Shown piece by piece: positions 27,409 through 35,865 of a stretch of 64,000 nucleotides of DNA (the first letter of the stretch is position 1; every line of letters starts with the position of its first letter). Position numbers and translations under genes: made by a program. Under the pieces are notes generated by a model, which saw nothing but the letters and a program-made list of their open reading frames with translations, ran no database searches and was not told the origin of the DNA. Source of the DNA: Novosphingobium sp. RL4 (GTDB taxonomy: Bacteria; Pseudomonadota; Alphaproteobacteria; Sphingomonadales; Sphingomonadaceae); NCBI RefSeq assembly GCF_035658495.1, contig NZ_CP141944.1:2320001-2384000 (forward strand), read 5' to 3'.

Positions 27409-29166
27409 ATGCCTGCTCTCACCTTCCGGAGAATGCCCTTGCGCCGCTCGTCTCTCGCCCTTGGCCTGTCTGCGCTGATGTTGACGGCAGCCATGCCCGC
27501 CGATGGCAGGACGCCTCATGCCGTCTCCGCGACGGCCGAGCCGACCGGCCAGTCGGCGACGGCACGACATGCCATGGTCGCCGCCGCAAACCCGCTGGCG
27601 GTCAAGGCAGGAGTGGACGTTCTGAAGGCAGGCGGTTCAGCCGTGGACGCAGCGGTCGCAATCCAGGCCGTGCTCGGTCTGGTCGAACCGCAAAGCTCGG
27701 GTCTCGGCGGCGGCTCGTTCATGGTCTACTACGATGCGAAGACGCGCAAGGCGACCGCCTATGACGGCCGCGAAGTCGCTCCGGCCAGAGCGACGGACCG
27801 GCTTTTCCTGGGTGCCGATGGCAAGCGCCTGCCGTTCGTCGAGGCGGTGCTCGGGGGAATCTCTACCGGCGTGCCCGGCGCGGTGGCCATGCTGGACATG
27901 GCGCATCGCGATCACGGCAAGCTGGCGTGGTCGGAATTGTTCGGCGAAGCGCACAAGCTCGCGCAGGACGGCTTTATTGTCAGCCCGCGGCTCGCTGGAA
28001 TGATCTCCCAGCGCAAGGCGCCCCAGGCCTCGGCTCCAGACGCAAGGCGCTACTTCACCAAGGCGGACGGCATGCCCTATGCGGCGGGCGACCGTCTGAA
28101 AAACCCGGATTACGCCCGTTCGCTCGAACGGATCGCGAAATTCGGCGCTTCCGGCCTGCTCACCGGCCCGATAGCCCAGCAGATCGTCGATCGGGTAAGC
28201 CAAGGGCCTTATCCCAGTGCGATGACGCTGGCGGACCTTGCCAGTTACCGTCCGCGTTCTGGACCAGCCCTTTGCCGCACCTACCGTGTGTACCTGGTCT
28301 GCACGCCGCAGGCTCCGTCCGGCGGGCCGGGCCTTCAGATGGCGCTCGGCATTCTCGAACATACCGACATCGACAAGCGCAGCGCCAGCGATGAAAAGGC
28401 ATGGTTCGAATTCGCGCAGGCAAGCCGCCTCGCCTATGCCGACCGCGACCGCTATGTCGGCGATCCGGCCTTCGTGAAAGTGCCGCTCGAAGGTCTGCTC
28501 GACCCCTCATACGCTAAGGAGCGCGCGGCGCTGGTGGGCGAAAAAGCTGGGCCGGTCACTTTCGGCAAACCGAAGGGAGCGCCGGAATTCGGCCCCGATG
28601 GCACCAATGAGCCCGGCGGCACCAGCCATATCGTCATCGTCGATACGCAAGGCGATGTCGTCTCGATGACCACGACGGTTGAAAGCATCTTCGGCTCCGG
28701 ACGAATGGTAGGCGGGTTCTTCCTCAACAACCAGATGACCGATTTCTCGTTCAGCCCGACGGACGACGACGGGGCGAAAGCCGCGAACGCGCCGGCCGCC
28801 GGCAAGCGTCCGCGTTCCAGCATGGCTCCCACGATCGTCCTGACCCCTCAGCACAAATTCGTCGCTGCCGCCGGCTCGCCCGGTGGCAGCGCCATTCAGG
28901 CCTACAATCTCAAGGTGCTGGTCGCCCTGCTCGACTGGAAGATGTCCCCGCAGGATGCAGTGACGCTGCCCAACCTCGTCGCCAAGGGCGACAGCTACAG
29001 TGCCGACGTCTTCCCCGCGCCGATCATGGAAGGGCTGGCGGCAAGGAACATGCCCCTGTCGACCGCAAGGGGCGAGGAATCGGGCCTCCAGGCGATTGTC
29101 GCCACGCCGAACGGCTATATCGGCGGCGCAGATCCCCGGCGCGAAGGCGTGGCAAGAGGGTTCTAG
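27409..29166 (+). CDS. ggt: Gamma-glutamyltranspeptidase
   Basis: A 585-residue precursor of the N-terminal nucleophile family. A signal peptide (LALGLSALMLTAAMPADG) directs it to the periplasm. YDGREVAPARAT (about 118-129) supplies the arginine that binds the gamma-glutamyl carboxylate; autocleavage should occur before Thr405 in GGTSHIVIVD, which becomes the catalytic residue of the small subunit; SGRMVGGFFLNNQMTDF follows. It hydrolyses or transfers gamma-glutamyl groups from glutathione and related peptides. Start is uncertain: ATG 27409, ATG 27433, or TTG 27439, the last having GGAG 8 bases upstream. An APC amino-acid permease follows at 100 bases. Confidence 0.93.
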   Translation: MPALTFRRMPLRRSSLALGLSALMLTAAMPADGRTPHAVSATAEPTGQSATARHAMVAAANPLAVKAGVDVLKAGGSAVDAAVAIQAVLGLVEPQSSGLGGGSFMVYYDAKTRKATAYDGREVAPARATDRLFLGADGKRLPFVEAVLGGISTGVPGAVAMLDMAHRDHGKLAWSELFGEAHKLAQDGFIVSPRLAGMISQRKAPQASAPDARRYFTKADGMPYAAGDRLKNPDYARSLERIAKFGASGLLTGPIAQQIVDRVSQGPYPSAMTLADLASYRPRSGPALCRTYRVYLVCTPQAPSGGPGLQMALGILEHTDIDKRSASDEKAWFEFAQASRLAYADRDRYVGDPAFVKVPLEGLLDPSYAKERAALVGEKAGPVTFGKPKGAPEFGPDGTNEPGGTSHIVIVDTQGDVVSMTTTVESIFGSGRMVGGFFLNNQMTDFSFSPTDDDGAKAANAPAAGKRPRSSMAPTIVLTPQHKFVAAAGSPGGSAIQAYNLKVLVALLDWKMSPQDAVTLPNLVAKGDSYSADVFPAPIMEGLAARNMPLSTARGEESGLQAIVATPNGYIGGADPRREGVARGF

Positions 29167-29184
29167 GCGGCGTGGATCGCCCCG

Positions 29185-29209
29185 CACTTCCTCCCCCCAC
29201 TTCCTCCCC
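29185..29209. repeat. Short direct repeat between ggt and the APC permease
   Basis: CACTTCCTCCCC occurs at 29185-29196 and again at 29198-29209. It lies in the 100-base gap before the permease gene, just upstream of TTGAAA (29212), which together with CATAGG 15 bases on might form a promoter. Functional meaning is unclear. Confidence 0.4.
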
Positions 29210-29266
29210 GTTGAAAATAGCGTAGTCATGCCATAGGGGCCGCTGCCTTTCATTCAGGGATACAGC

Positions 29267-30592
29267 ATGGCAGGCGATTGGGACGAGGCGGAACAGGCAG
29301 GGGGCGGCAAGGCTTCCGTTATAGCCACATCGTCGGGAAGCCTCGGCCTGATGGCGGCGATCGCCTTGGTCATGGGAAACATGATCGGCTCAGGCGTGTT
29401 CCTGCTGCCGGCCAGCCTGGCTCCGTTCGGCTGGAACGGCGTGATCGGCTGGCTGACGACGATCAGCGGCGCTCTCGTCCTCGCCTTCGTTCTCAGCCGC
29501 CTGACACATGCCCGTCCAGAAGCCGGCAGCCCCGCCGGTTTCGTCACCGACGCCTTCGGCAAGACCGCCGGGTTTTTCATAAGCTGGATTTATCTCGTCT
29601 CGCTGTGGACCTCGGTGGTTACGATCGCGGTGGCCGCGGTCAGCTACCTGTCCAGCATGGTACCGTTTCTTGGACGGGGCGAACATGTCCCCGCCCTTGC
29701 CGCAATCGCCCTGCTCTGGCTGGTGACGCTGATAAACCTGCGCAGTACGCGCGCTGCGGGGAACTTCCAGATCGTCACGCTGGCGCTCAAGATAATTCCC
29801 CTCCTGGTCGTCATAGTGCTGGCCGTCCATATCCTTGCCAGTGGCAAGGCCCAACTGCCCTCCTTCGATCCCTCCGAAGTTCGCTCCGGCGCCATCAACG
29901 GCGCCGCCACCCTGACGCTATGGGCCTTGCTCGGCTTCGAATCCGCCAGCGTCGCAGCCGCGCGCGTACGCAACCCGAAAGTGAACGTCGCGCGGGCCAC
30001 GCTTTGGGGCACCGCGCTGACCGGTGCGCTTTACCTGATGGTTTGCTCTGCCATCGCCCTGCTCCTGCCCAGCGACCTCGCTTCGCATTCGGCAGCGCCG
30101 TTCGCCACTTTCGTCGCCCGTTTCTGGGACGGTAACGCAGCGATGCTCATCGCCGTCTTCGCCGTCATCAGTTGCATCGGCGCGCTGAACGGGTGGACCC
30201 TGCTTGAAGCAGAAATGGTGCGGGACATGGCCAGTCGTCGCCTGTTACCGCACTGGCTCGCCGAAACCGACGCGCGCGGAACGGCGAGGCGGGCTCTTCT
30301 GGTTTCCGCCGTTGTCGCCAGCTGCTTTGCCGCCTTGAACGCCAGCAGGACCATGCAGGCCCTGTTCGAATACCTCCTTCTTCTGTCGACCTCGGCAACG
30401 CTATGGCTCTATCTTGCCTGCGCGCTTGCCGCGCTCAGGCTCGGCGTTGCGCGCATCCCCGCGCTGCTCGGCGCGCTCTATGCTCTGTGGACCCTATGGG
30501 GCGCCGGGATCGGCGCCAGCGGCCTCAGCTTCGTCCTGATGGCGCTGGGTCTTCCCATCTGGCTCTGGCTCAAGCACAACGAGATCGACTAG
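29267..30592 (+). CDS. APC-superfamily amino-acid permease/antiporter
   Basis: A 441-residue inner-membrane transporter of about 12 helices. The first helix carries MGNMIGSGVFLLPASLAPFG, the broken-helix substrate site of the APC fold with the GSG motif; the sixth-helix equivalent reads TLWALLGFESASVAAARVRNP. This combination is closest to the basic-amino-acid/polyamine antiporter branch (AdiC/PotE-like), so amino acid or amine exchange is likely. The ATG at 29267 follows CAGGGA at 6 bases. It is followed with one base between by the FAD oxidoreductase, suggesting cotranscription. Confidence 0.88.
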   Translation: MAGDWDEAEQAGGGKASVIATSSGSLGLMAAIALVMGNMIGSGVFLLPASLAPFGWNGVIGWLTTISGALVLAFVLSRLTHARPEAGSPAGFVTDAFGKTAGFFISWIYLVSLWTSVVTIAVAAVSYLSSMVPFLGRGEHVPALAAIALLWLVTLINLRSTRAAGNFQIVTLALKIIPLLVVIVLAVHILASGKAQLPSFDPSEVRSGAINGAATLTLWALLGFESASVAAARVRNPKVNVARATLWGTALTGALYLMVCSAIALLLPSDLASHSAAPFATFVARFWDGNAAMLIAVFAVISCIGALNGWTLLEAEMVRDMASRRLLPHWLAETDARGTARRALLVSAVVASCFAALNASRTMQALFEYLLLLSTSATLWLYLACALAALRLGVARIPALLGALYALWTLWGAGIGASGLSFVLMALGLPIWLWLKHNEID

Positions 30593-30593
30593 C

Positions 30594-32198
30594 ATGACGA
30601 AGAGATACGATGCCCTCATCATCGGTGGCGGACACAACGGCCTGGTCTGCGCGTTCTACCTCGCCCGTTCCGGACTGAAGGTACGTATTCTCGAGCGGCG
30701 CGGTGTCGTCGGCGGCGCGGCGGTTACGGAGGAGTTCCATCCGGGTTTTCGCAATTCGGTCGCCAGCTATACCGTAAGCCTGCTCCAGCCCAAGGTCATT
30801 ACCGACATGAAGCTGGCGGAGCATGGCTACCGCGTGATCGAGCGACCGATTTCGAACTTCCTGCCGCAGGAAGACGGCCGCTACCTCAAGCTCGGTGGCG
30901 GGCTGGAGCGTACTCAGGCCGAGTTTCGGCGCTTTTCCCCGCATGATGCGGATATCCTCCCGGCCTACTACGATGCACTTGAAGGCGTTGCCGAAGTTCT
31001 GCGCGACCTCGCCCTCAAGTCTCCTCCCAATGCCGGAGACGGCTGGCGCGGCCTGATCGATGCAGCGCTGCAAGGGCGACGAGTTGCGGGCCTCCCGATC
31101 GAAGCTCAGCGAGACGTGCTCGACCTGTTCACCAAGTCTGCACGTACCCTGCTTGACGGCTGGTTCGAAAGCAAGGCGGTGAAGGCTGCCTTCGGTTTCG
31201 ATGCGGTCGTCGGAAACTATGCCTCGCCCGATACGCCGGGCAGCGCTTACGTCCTGTTGCATCACGTCTTCGGCGAAGTGAACGGTAAGAAAGGAGCATG
31301 GGGCCACTCAGTGGGCGGGATGGGTCAAATCACCCGCATCATGGCAGAGGTGTGCCGCGGTCTCGGTGTAGAGATCAGTCTGGAAAGTCCGGTAGAGCAG
31401 GTCCTTGTCGATGGCGGCAAGGTCGCGGGGATTCGGCTCGAAAGCGGCGAGGAGATTGCCGCGCCGCGTGTCATCGCCAATGTCGGCCCAAAGCTTCTCT
31501 ATGGGAAGATGATGGCAGCAAGCGATCTCTCGCCCGACTTCGCCCGCCGGATGAAAGGGTTCAAGGCGGGCAGCGGCACCTTCAGGATGAACGTGGCCCT
31601 ATCCGAATTGCCGCGCTTCACTTGCCTGCCGGAGCCAGGCGAACATCACAGGTCCGGCATCATCATCGCGCCAACTCTGGACTACATGGACCGGGCGTTC
31701 CTTGACGCAAAAACCTACGGCTGGTCGCGAAAGCCCATCGTCGAGATGCTGATCCCCTCGACCATCGACGACAGTCTGGCCCCGCCGGGCCAACATGTAG
31801 CCAGCCTGTTCTGCCAGCAGTTCGCCCCCGAACTTCCCGGCGGCAGGGACTGGGATGACGAGGAGGACAAGGCCGCCGATACGATCATCGATACGGTCGA
31901 AGCCCAGGCCCCCGGCTTTCGTGCCTCGATCCTGGGACGGCAGATACTGAGCCCGAAGGGGCTGGAGCGCAAATTCGGCCTTGTGGGCGGCGACATCATG
32001 CATGGCAACCTGACGCTGGACCAGATGTGGTCGGCGCGTCCGGTGCTTGGCCACGGATCCTATCGCGGCCCGATCAGGGGGCTCTACATGTGCGGTGCGG
32101 GCACGCATCCCGGAGGCGGCGTCACCGGAGCGCCGGGACACAACTGCGCGCACGAAGTTATTGCCGACGGCGCCCGAATGAAGCGCTTTCGCATCTAG
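30594..32198 (+). CDS. FAD-dependent oxidoreductase of the phytoene-desaturase/PYROXD2 type
   Basis: A 534-residue flavoprotein: N-terminal dinucleotide motif (IIGGGHNGLVCAFYLARSG, about residues 9-27), then the GGxAVTEEFHPGF block, and the C-terminal FAD-binding segment GLYMCGAGTHPGGGVTGAPGHN. GxN in GGGHNGL, rather than GAG, is typical of the PYROXD2-like branch of the carotenoid-desaturase superfamily, whose substrates are unknown. No carotenoid gene neighbours it; instead it is placed directly after an APC permease, so oxidation of an amine or amino acid-derived compound is a reasonable guess, not shown. Confidence 0.88.
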   Translation: MTKRYDALIIGGGHNGLVCAFYLARSGLKVRILERRGVVGGAAVTEEFHPGFRNSVASYTVSLLQPKVITDMKLAEHGYRVIERPISNFLPQEDGRYLKLGGGLERTQAEFRRFSPHDADILPAYYDALEGVAEVLRDLALKSPPNAGDGWRGLIDAALQGRRVAGLPIEAQRDVLDLFTKSARTLLDGWFESKAVKAAFGFDAVVGNYASPDTPGSAYVLLHHVFGEVNGKKGAWGHSVGGMGQITRIMAEVCRGLGVEISLESPVEQVLVDGGKVAGIRLESGEEIAAPRVIANVGPKLLYGKMMAASDLSPDFARRMKGFKAGSGTFRMNVALSELPRFTCLPEPGEHHRSGIIIAPTLDYMDRAFLDAKTYGWSRKPIVEMLIPSTIDDSLAPPGQHVASLFCQQFAPELPGGRDWDDEEDKAADTIIDTVEAQAPGFRASILGRQILSPKGLERKFGLVGGDIMHGNLTLDQMWSARPVLGHGSYRGPIRGLYMCGAGTHPGGGVTGAPGHNCAHEVIADGARMKRFRI

Positions 32199-32200
32199 AA

Positions 32201-32235
32201 AATACCGGGCGGGATCACGCCCGCCCGGCGTATTC
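32201..32235. terminator. Bidirectional terminator between the oxidoreductase and M20 peptidase
   Basis: CCGGGCGGG (32205-32213) pairs with CCCGCCCGG (32220-32228) around a 6-base loop; flanking AATA and TATT extend the symmetry. On the minus strand the stem is followed by TATTTTC, on the plus strand by CGTATT. It serves the two convergent genes. Confidence 0.85.
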
Positions 32236-32237
32236 CC

Positions 32238-33647
32238 TCACTTGCCGGCAAGGTCCCTGTAAAGGCTGAGATAGTAAGTGATGCCCGGACGGACGTTGAG
32301 CAGCGGCAGTCGCTCGTTGAGGCCGTGGGCGAACTCATCGGAGTCCTTCATCATCGACGCACTCGCGCCGTAGCTGGGCACACCCACCGCGCGGTACCAC
32401 ATCGAATCCGAAGCACCCGAGGCCTGTGACGGGATGATCGGGATCGGTCCCCAGGCTGCCGTCACCGCCTTGCGCGTGGCGGCCACGAAGTCCGGTCGCA
32501 TCGGTGATGCGGGCGACATGGTGGAGGCATCGCCGGTCACGTCGGAGAACTTCGCCGCCGGTACGTTCGCGACTTTCTGCAATTCAGCCATGATCTCCTC
32601 GCGGGTATGGCCGGGGAAGATGCGGCAATTGATATTGGCGGTGGCCCGCTGCGGCAGCGCGTTCTGCGCATGCCCGCCGGCGATCATCGTTGGCACGCAT
32701 GTGGTGCCGGTACGCCCGACCATGGAGGGATTGGCCCGCAGCACCTTGAGCGCCGCCTCGTCGTTGGGGTCGGCTGCGAAGGCGCGCATGGCGCCGGCCA
32801 GCGCCGCGTCGGGCTCCAGCTTGGCAGCCTCCACCCAGTAGGCACGGGTAATGTCGTTCAGTTCCGGCTGAAAGTGATAGTGCCCGATCCGCTCAAGCGC
32901 TTCCGAAAGCTGGACGATGGCGTTTTCCGTGCGCGGCGCGGAACTGTGCCCGCCCGCGTTCGTCACCTCGATCTGGTAATCGACATAGGTCTTTTCAGCC
33001 CCCTGCCATGACCAGAACGACGGCTTGCCGGTCTTCTCGGAAAGCGTGCCCGAAGCCCCGTCGACGTTGAGTACGAGGTCCGCGTTCTTCAAGCGTTCGG
33101 CAATCAGCTTCGAGGTCGCCATCGAGGTTTCCTCATCGCCGGAATACGCGATCACGAGGGTACGCTTCGGCCGGAAGCCCTGACGGCGCAGTTCGATCAT
33201 CGATTCCATCGCGAGCACCGCTTCGAACTTGGTGTCGCTAGCGCCGCGTCCGTACAGGTAGCCGTTCTCGACTACGGGCGTGAAGGGGTCGCGCTCCCAG
33301 TCGGCGGGCTTGGCTTCCACCACATCCATGTGTGCGGAAACGACCAGCGGCTTGAGCGAGGGATCGCTGCCTGGCCATGTCGCGATCAGGTAGGCAGTGT
33401 CCTTGTGGGGCACGATCTCGATGTCGCCCGCGTTCCAGCCGTTCGCGAGCAGCTCCTTGCGGAACAGTTCGGCGACGTCGCCTGTCTTGTTGCCTTCACC
33501 CTCCACGGAACGCAGCGCGATGGCTTGCTTCGAGATTTCGAGAACCTGCTTCTCGGCCTCCGGATGAGCCTTCGGTGCAGCTTGCGCGCCGGTTGCCGCC
33601 AGCATGGCGGCCGCCAAGGAAGCAGCGGTAAGTGGAATATGCCGCAT
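32238..33647 (-). CDS. Secreted M20/M25/M40-family metallopeptidase
   Basis: A 469-residue zinc carboxypeptidase-like enzyme. Signal peptide (SLAAAMLAATGAQA, cleaved near residue 23). Zinc ligands and catalytic residues appear as SAHMDVVE (His106, Asp108) and GDEETSM (general-base Glu), followed by the GGHSSAPRTENAI dimerisation/lid domain. Such enzymes release C-terminal residues or cleave dipeptides and N-acyl amino acids in the periplasm. The ATG at 33647 gives the signal peptide; the frame continues 60 codons upstream without one. It stands alone, 189 bases from the AcpA-like gene on the same strand. Confidence 0.92.
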   Translation of the reverse strand: MRHIPLTAASLAAAMLAATGAQAAPKAHPEAEKQVLEISKQAIALRSVEGEGNKTGDVAELFRKELLANGWNAGDIEIVPHKDTAYLIATWPGSDPSLKPLVVSAHMDVVEAKPADWERDPFTPVVENGYLYGRGASDTKFEAVLAMESMIELRRQGFRPKRTLVIAYSGDEETSMATSKLIAERLKNADLVLNVDGASGTLSEKTGKPSFWSWQGAEKTYVDYQIEVTNAGGHSSAPRTENAIVQLSEALERIGHYHFQPELNDITRAYWVEAAKLEPDAALAGAMRAFAADPNDEAALKVLRANPSMVGRTGTTCVPTMIAGGHAQNALPQRATANINCRIFPGHTREEIMAELQKVANVPAAKFSDVTGDASTMSPASPMRPDFVAATRKAVTAAWGPIPIIPSQASGASDSMWYRAVGVPSYGASASMMKDSDEFAHGLNERLPLLNVRPGITYYLSLYRDLAGK

Positions 33648-33836
33648 GGATCTGATGCCCCTGTTTTTCTGAAAATGCGATCCGAAGTTCGTGCTTGACC
33701 GGAGGCGATGGAGAATCGCTCCGAACCCCGGCACTCTGTCGCATTCGCAGGTGCAACGCACCTGTTTTGCGGACTTTCCTGCACGGTTTGAAGCAAACGG
33801 CAAGAGTAGGCGCCATTGGCCGCCCACCCTGCCGGC

Positions 33837-35516
33837 TCAGGCGATATCCAGCGCGTTCGTAAGGTCACCTGGCGCGACACCGCCGGCCGCGATCATCGCA
33901 TCTTCGCGCGTTTGCAGGCCCGGCAGTTTCTCCAGCCCGAACCGGCGGGTGAGGAAGCGCGCGATGGAACCTGTGTCGTAGATCGTGTGATCCACCGCAC
34001 CCTTCTTTGCATGGGGCGAAACGATGACGGCGGGAATGCGCGTGCCCGGCCCCCAACGATCCCCTTTTGGAGGGGCCACGTGATCCCACCAGCCGCCGTT
34101 CTCGTCGAAAGTGATCACGATCAGCATTCGTTCCCACTGGGGGCTCGCGCGTAGGCCGTCGATGACAGCGGCAATATGGCGATCTCCTGCATCGATATCC
34201 GAATAGCCGGCATGCATGTTGAGATTGCCCTGCGGCTTGTAGAAGCTGACCGCCGGAAGTTTACCCGTCTCGGCATCGGCCAGGAAGCGATTGGTGCGGG
34301 CCGTGCTGCCTTCGCCGCCGTCGCGCAGATGCTTCGCACGTTCCGCGGTGCCCGGCGCGAACCGATCATAATAATTGAACGGCTGGTGATGCGGCTGGAA
34401 ATTCGGGCGCGAAGGGAAAGAGGCATCGTTCAGACGCCCTTCCATCGCTGCGTTCCACCCTCCGGCATACCAGGCCCATTCAACACCCTTGGCCGAGAGC
34501 ATATCGCCGATAGTCTTGTGCTGTTGCGGCACCAATGTGTGACTACTGCCGGCATTGGCGAAACCGGGTTTCTCGGGGTCGAGTTCGTAGGTCGGCGCGT
34601 AAGGCGGCAGCATCGTGTTCACCGCCCAGAAGTCCGGCGAGAGTGTGCTGGTAGAGAACATCGCAGGACCGTCCATCGCACTGGCCGCATTCCTGGGATC
34701 GAGCTTGAGCTTGATGCCCTTGGGATCGTCTCCCTCGATATGCGCGATACGCTTGGCGACGGGGCTCTTGTCGGCATCCGGATAGAACGGCGGCTGCGCG
34801 GCGATGAGGTATTGGTGATTGAGGAACGAGCCGCCGAAAGCACCCATGAAGAAATTGTCGCAAAGCGTGAATTCGCGGGCGACCTGCCAGAGCCGCAACT
34901 GCGCGCGCATATCGCCGTAGTGGCCCATGACCAAGGCGCCGCTATCCCCCCAGGCGACGAAACCGTCGTTCTTGCCACCATTGATCTGCCACTGGTTCTG
35001 ATAGAACGCATGGACGAGATCACGGGTGACGAGCCCATGCGGAAGCGGATCTCCCTCCGGCGTCTTGAGCGCGAAAGGACCGTTGGCGATCGGGCCGAGG
35101 TCATCCGGGCCAATCTGATATTCGGTATGTTCGACGACCTGCTTGCCAGGAACAAGCCCCTCCCAGATCTTCGGGAGCCTGTCCATGATCTTGCCGTCAC
35201 GGTCACGCTGGGCGGTGCGCTCTGCCGGGACGGATGCGAGCGGTTGCTCCAGGCCGGGAAAATCGGCGAAGAGATTGTTGAAGCTGCGGTTTTCCGCAAA
35301 GATCACGACCACGGTATCGATCGCATCACGCAGTTTCGCATCGCTTACCCGAGCACGGCTTTTAAGCCCCTTCCCGGTTGCGGCAGCAGCCTCTCCGGGA
35401 GCGCCGGCAACGGCAGCGGCACCAAGCGCAGCGGCAAGGCCGCCCAGAAAGTCGCGGCGGTCGGAGCGCACAATGGGCTCGTCTGCCTGCGGCTTGGGAA
35501 GGTCGGAATCGGTCAT
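33837..35516 (-). CDS. AcpA-type acid phosphatase/phospholipase C family protein, Tat-exported
   Basis: A 559-residue phosphoesterase. The N-terminus has a twin-arginine motif (SDRRDFLGG) and hydrophobic AALGAAAVAG stretch, so it should be exported folded. The catalytic domain starts with IDTVVVIFAENRSFNNLFADFPG, the metal-binding/nucleophile region of AcpA and PC-PLC proteins, and ends with FDENGGWWDHVAPPKGDRWGPGTRIP, which supplies further metal ligands. Family members hydrolyse phosphomonoesters or phospholipids in the periplasm. It is divergent from the TonB receptor cluster and, together with PhoD 8 kb away, suggests phosphate scavenging. GGAG lies 6 bases before the ATG. Confidence 0.9.
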   Translation of the reverse strand: MTDSDLPKPQADEPIVRSDRRDFLGGLAAALGAAAVAGAPGEAAAATGKGLKSRARVSDAKLRDAIDTVVVIFAENRSFNNLFADFPGLEQPLASVPAERTAQRDRDGKIMDRLPKIWEGLVPGKQVVEHTEYQIGPDDLGPIANGPFALKTPEGDPLPHGLVTRDLVHAFYQNQWQINGGKNDGFVAWGDSGALVMGHYGDMRAQLRLWQVAREFTLCDNFFMGAFGGSFLNHQYLIAAQPPFYPDADKSPVAKRIAHIEGDDPKGIKLKLDPRNAASAMDGPAMFSTSTLSPDFWAVNTMLPPYAPTYELDPEKPGFANAGSSHTLVPQQHKTIGDMLSAKGVEWAWYAGGWNAAMEGRLNDASFPSRPNFQPHHQPFNYYDRFAPGTAERAKHLRDGGEGSTARTNRFLADAETGKLPAVSFYKPQGNLNMHAGYSDIDAGDRHIAAVIDGLRASPQWERMLIVITFDENGGWWDHVAPPKGDRWGPGTRIPAVIVSPHAKKGAVDHTIYDTGSIARFLTRRFGLEKLPGLQTREDAMIAAGGVAPGDLTNALDIA

Positions 35517-35865
35517 GGAAGCTCCGGCGGGAGGAGAAATTTCTTCGGCTGTTTGCGTTTACCGATAAGGCAAGTCAACCACCCGCCATCATCCACGCGA
35601 TCCAGATTTACAGAACACTAATAGAAACTTCACCAAATATCACAAAAGAACAATAGTTTTATATTTTAAAGTTCTAATACCTTACCAACAATTGAAAATT
35701 ATTATTTATATATTTATTCAAAAAATTCCTTTGAAATAAAAATGTAATCAAAGTTACTCCGAACTTTCACAAAATTCTTCTGTCCCCATCGCGTCGATCA
35801 CGCGCTCTCCACCCCCGACCGCCGCAGGGCCTTCCGCTCACGGCATCCATCGGGGAGTTATTCGA
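35517..35865. promoter_or_regulatory. AT-rich divergent promoter region
   Basis: This 349-base region separates the AcpA-type gene from the first TonB receptor and holds no gene. From about 35617 to 35772 it is strikingly A/T-rich with runs such as TATTTATATATTTATT, unlike anything else in the window. The receptor's ATG is preceded by GGGGAG. The composition suggests a regulated promoter with UP-type or nucleoid-protein binding; no specific operator is recognised. Confidence 0.6.

Noticed and set aside
30594..32198. Phytoene desaturase for carotenoids
   Set aside because: GGGHNGL motif and context with an amino-acid permease fit the PYROXD2-like branch, and no phytoene synthase or cyclase is adjacent.
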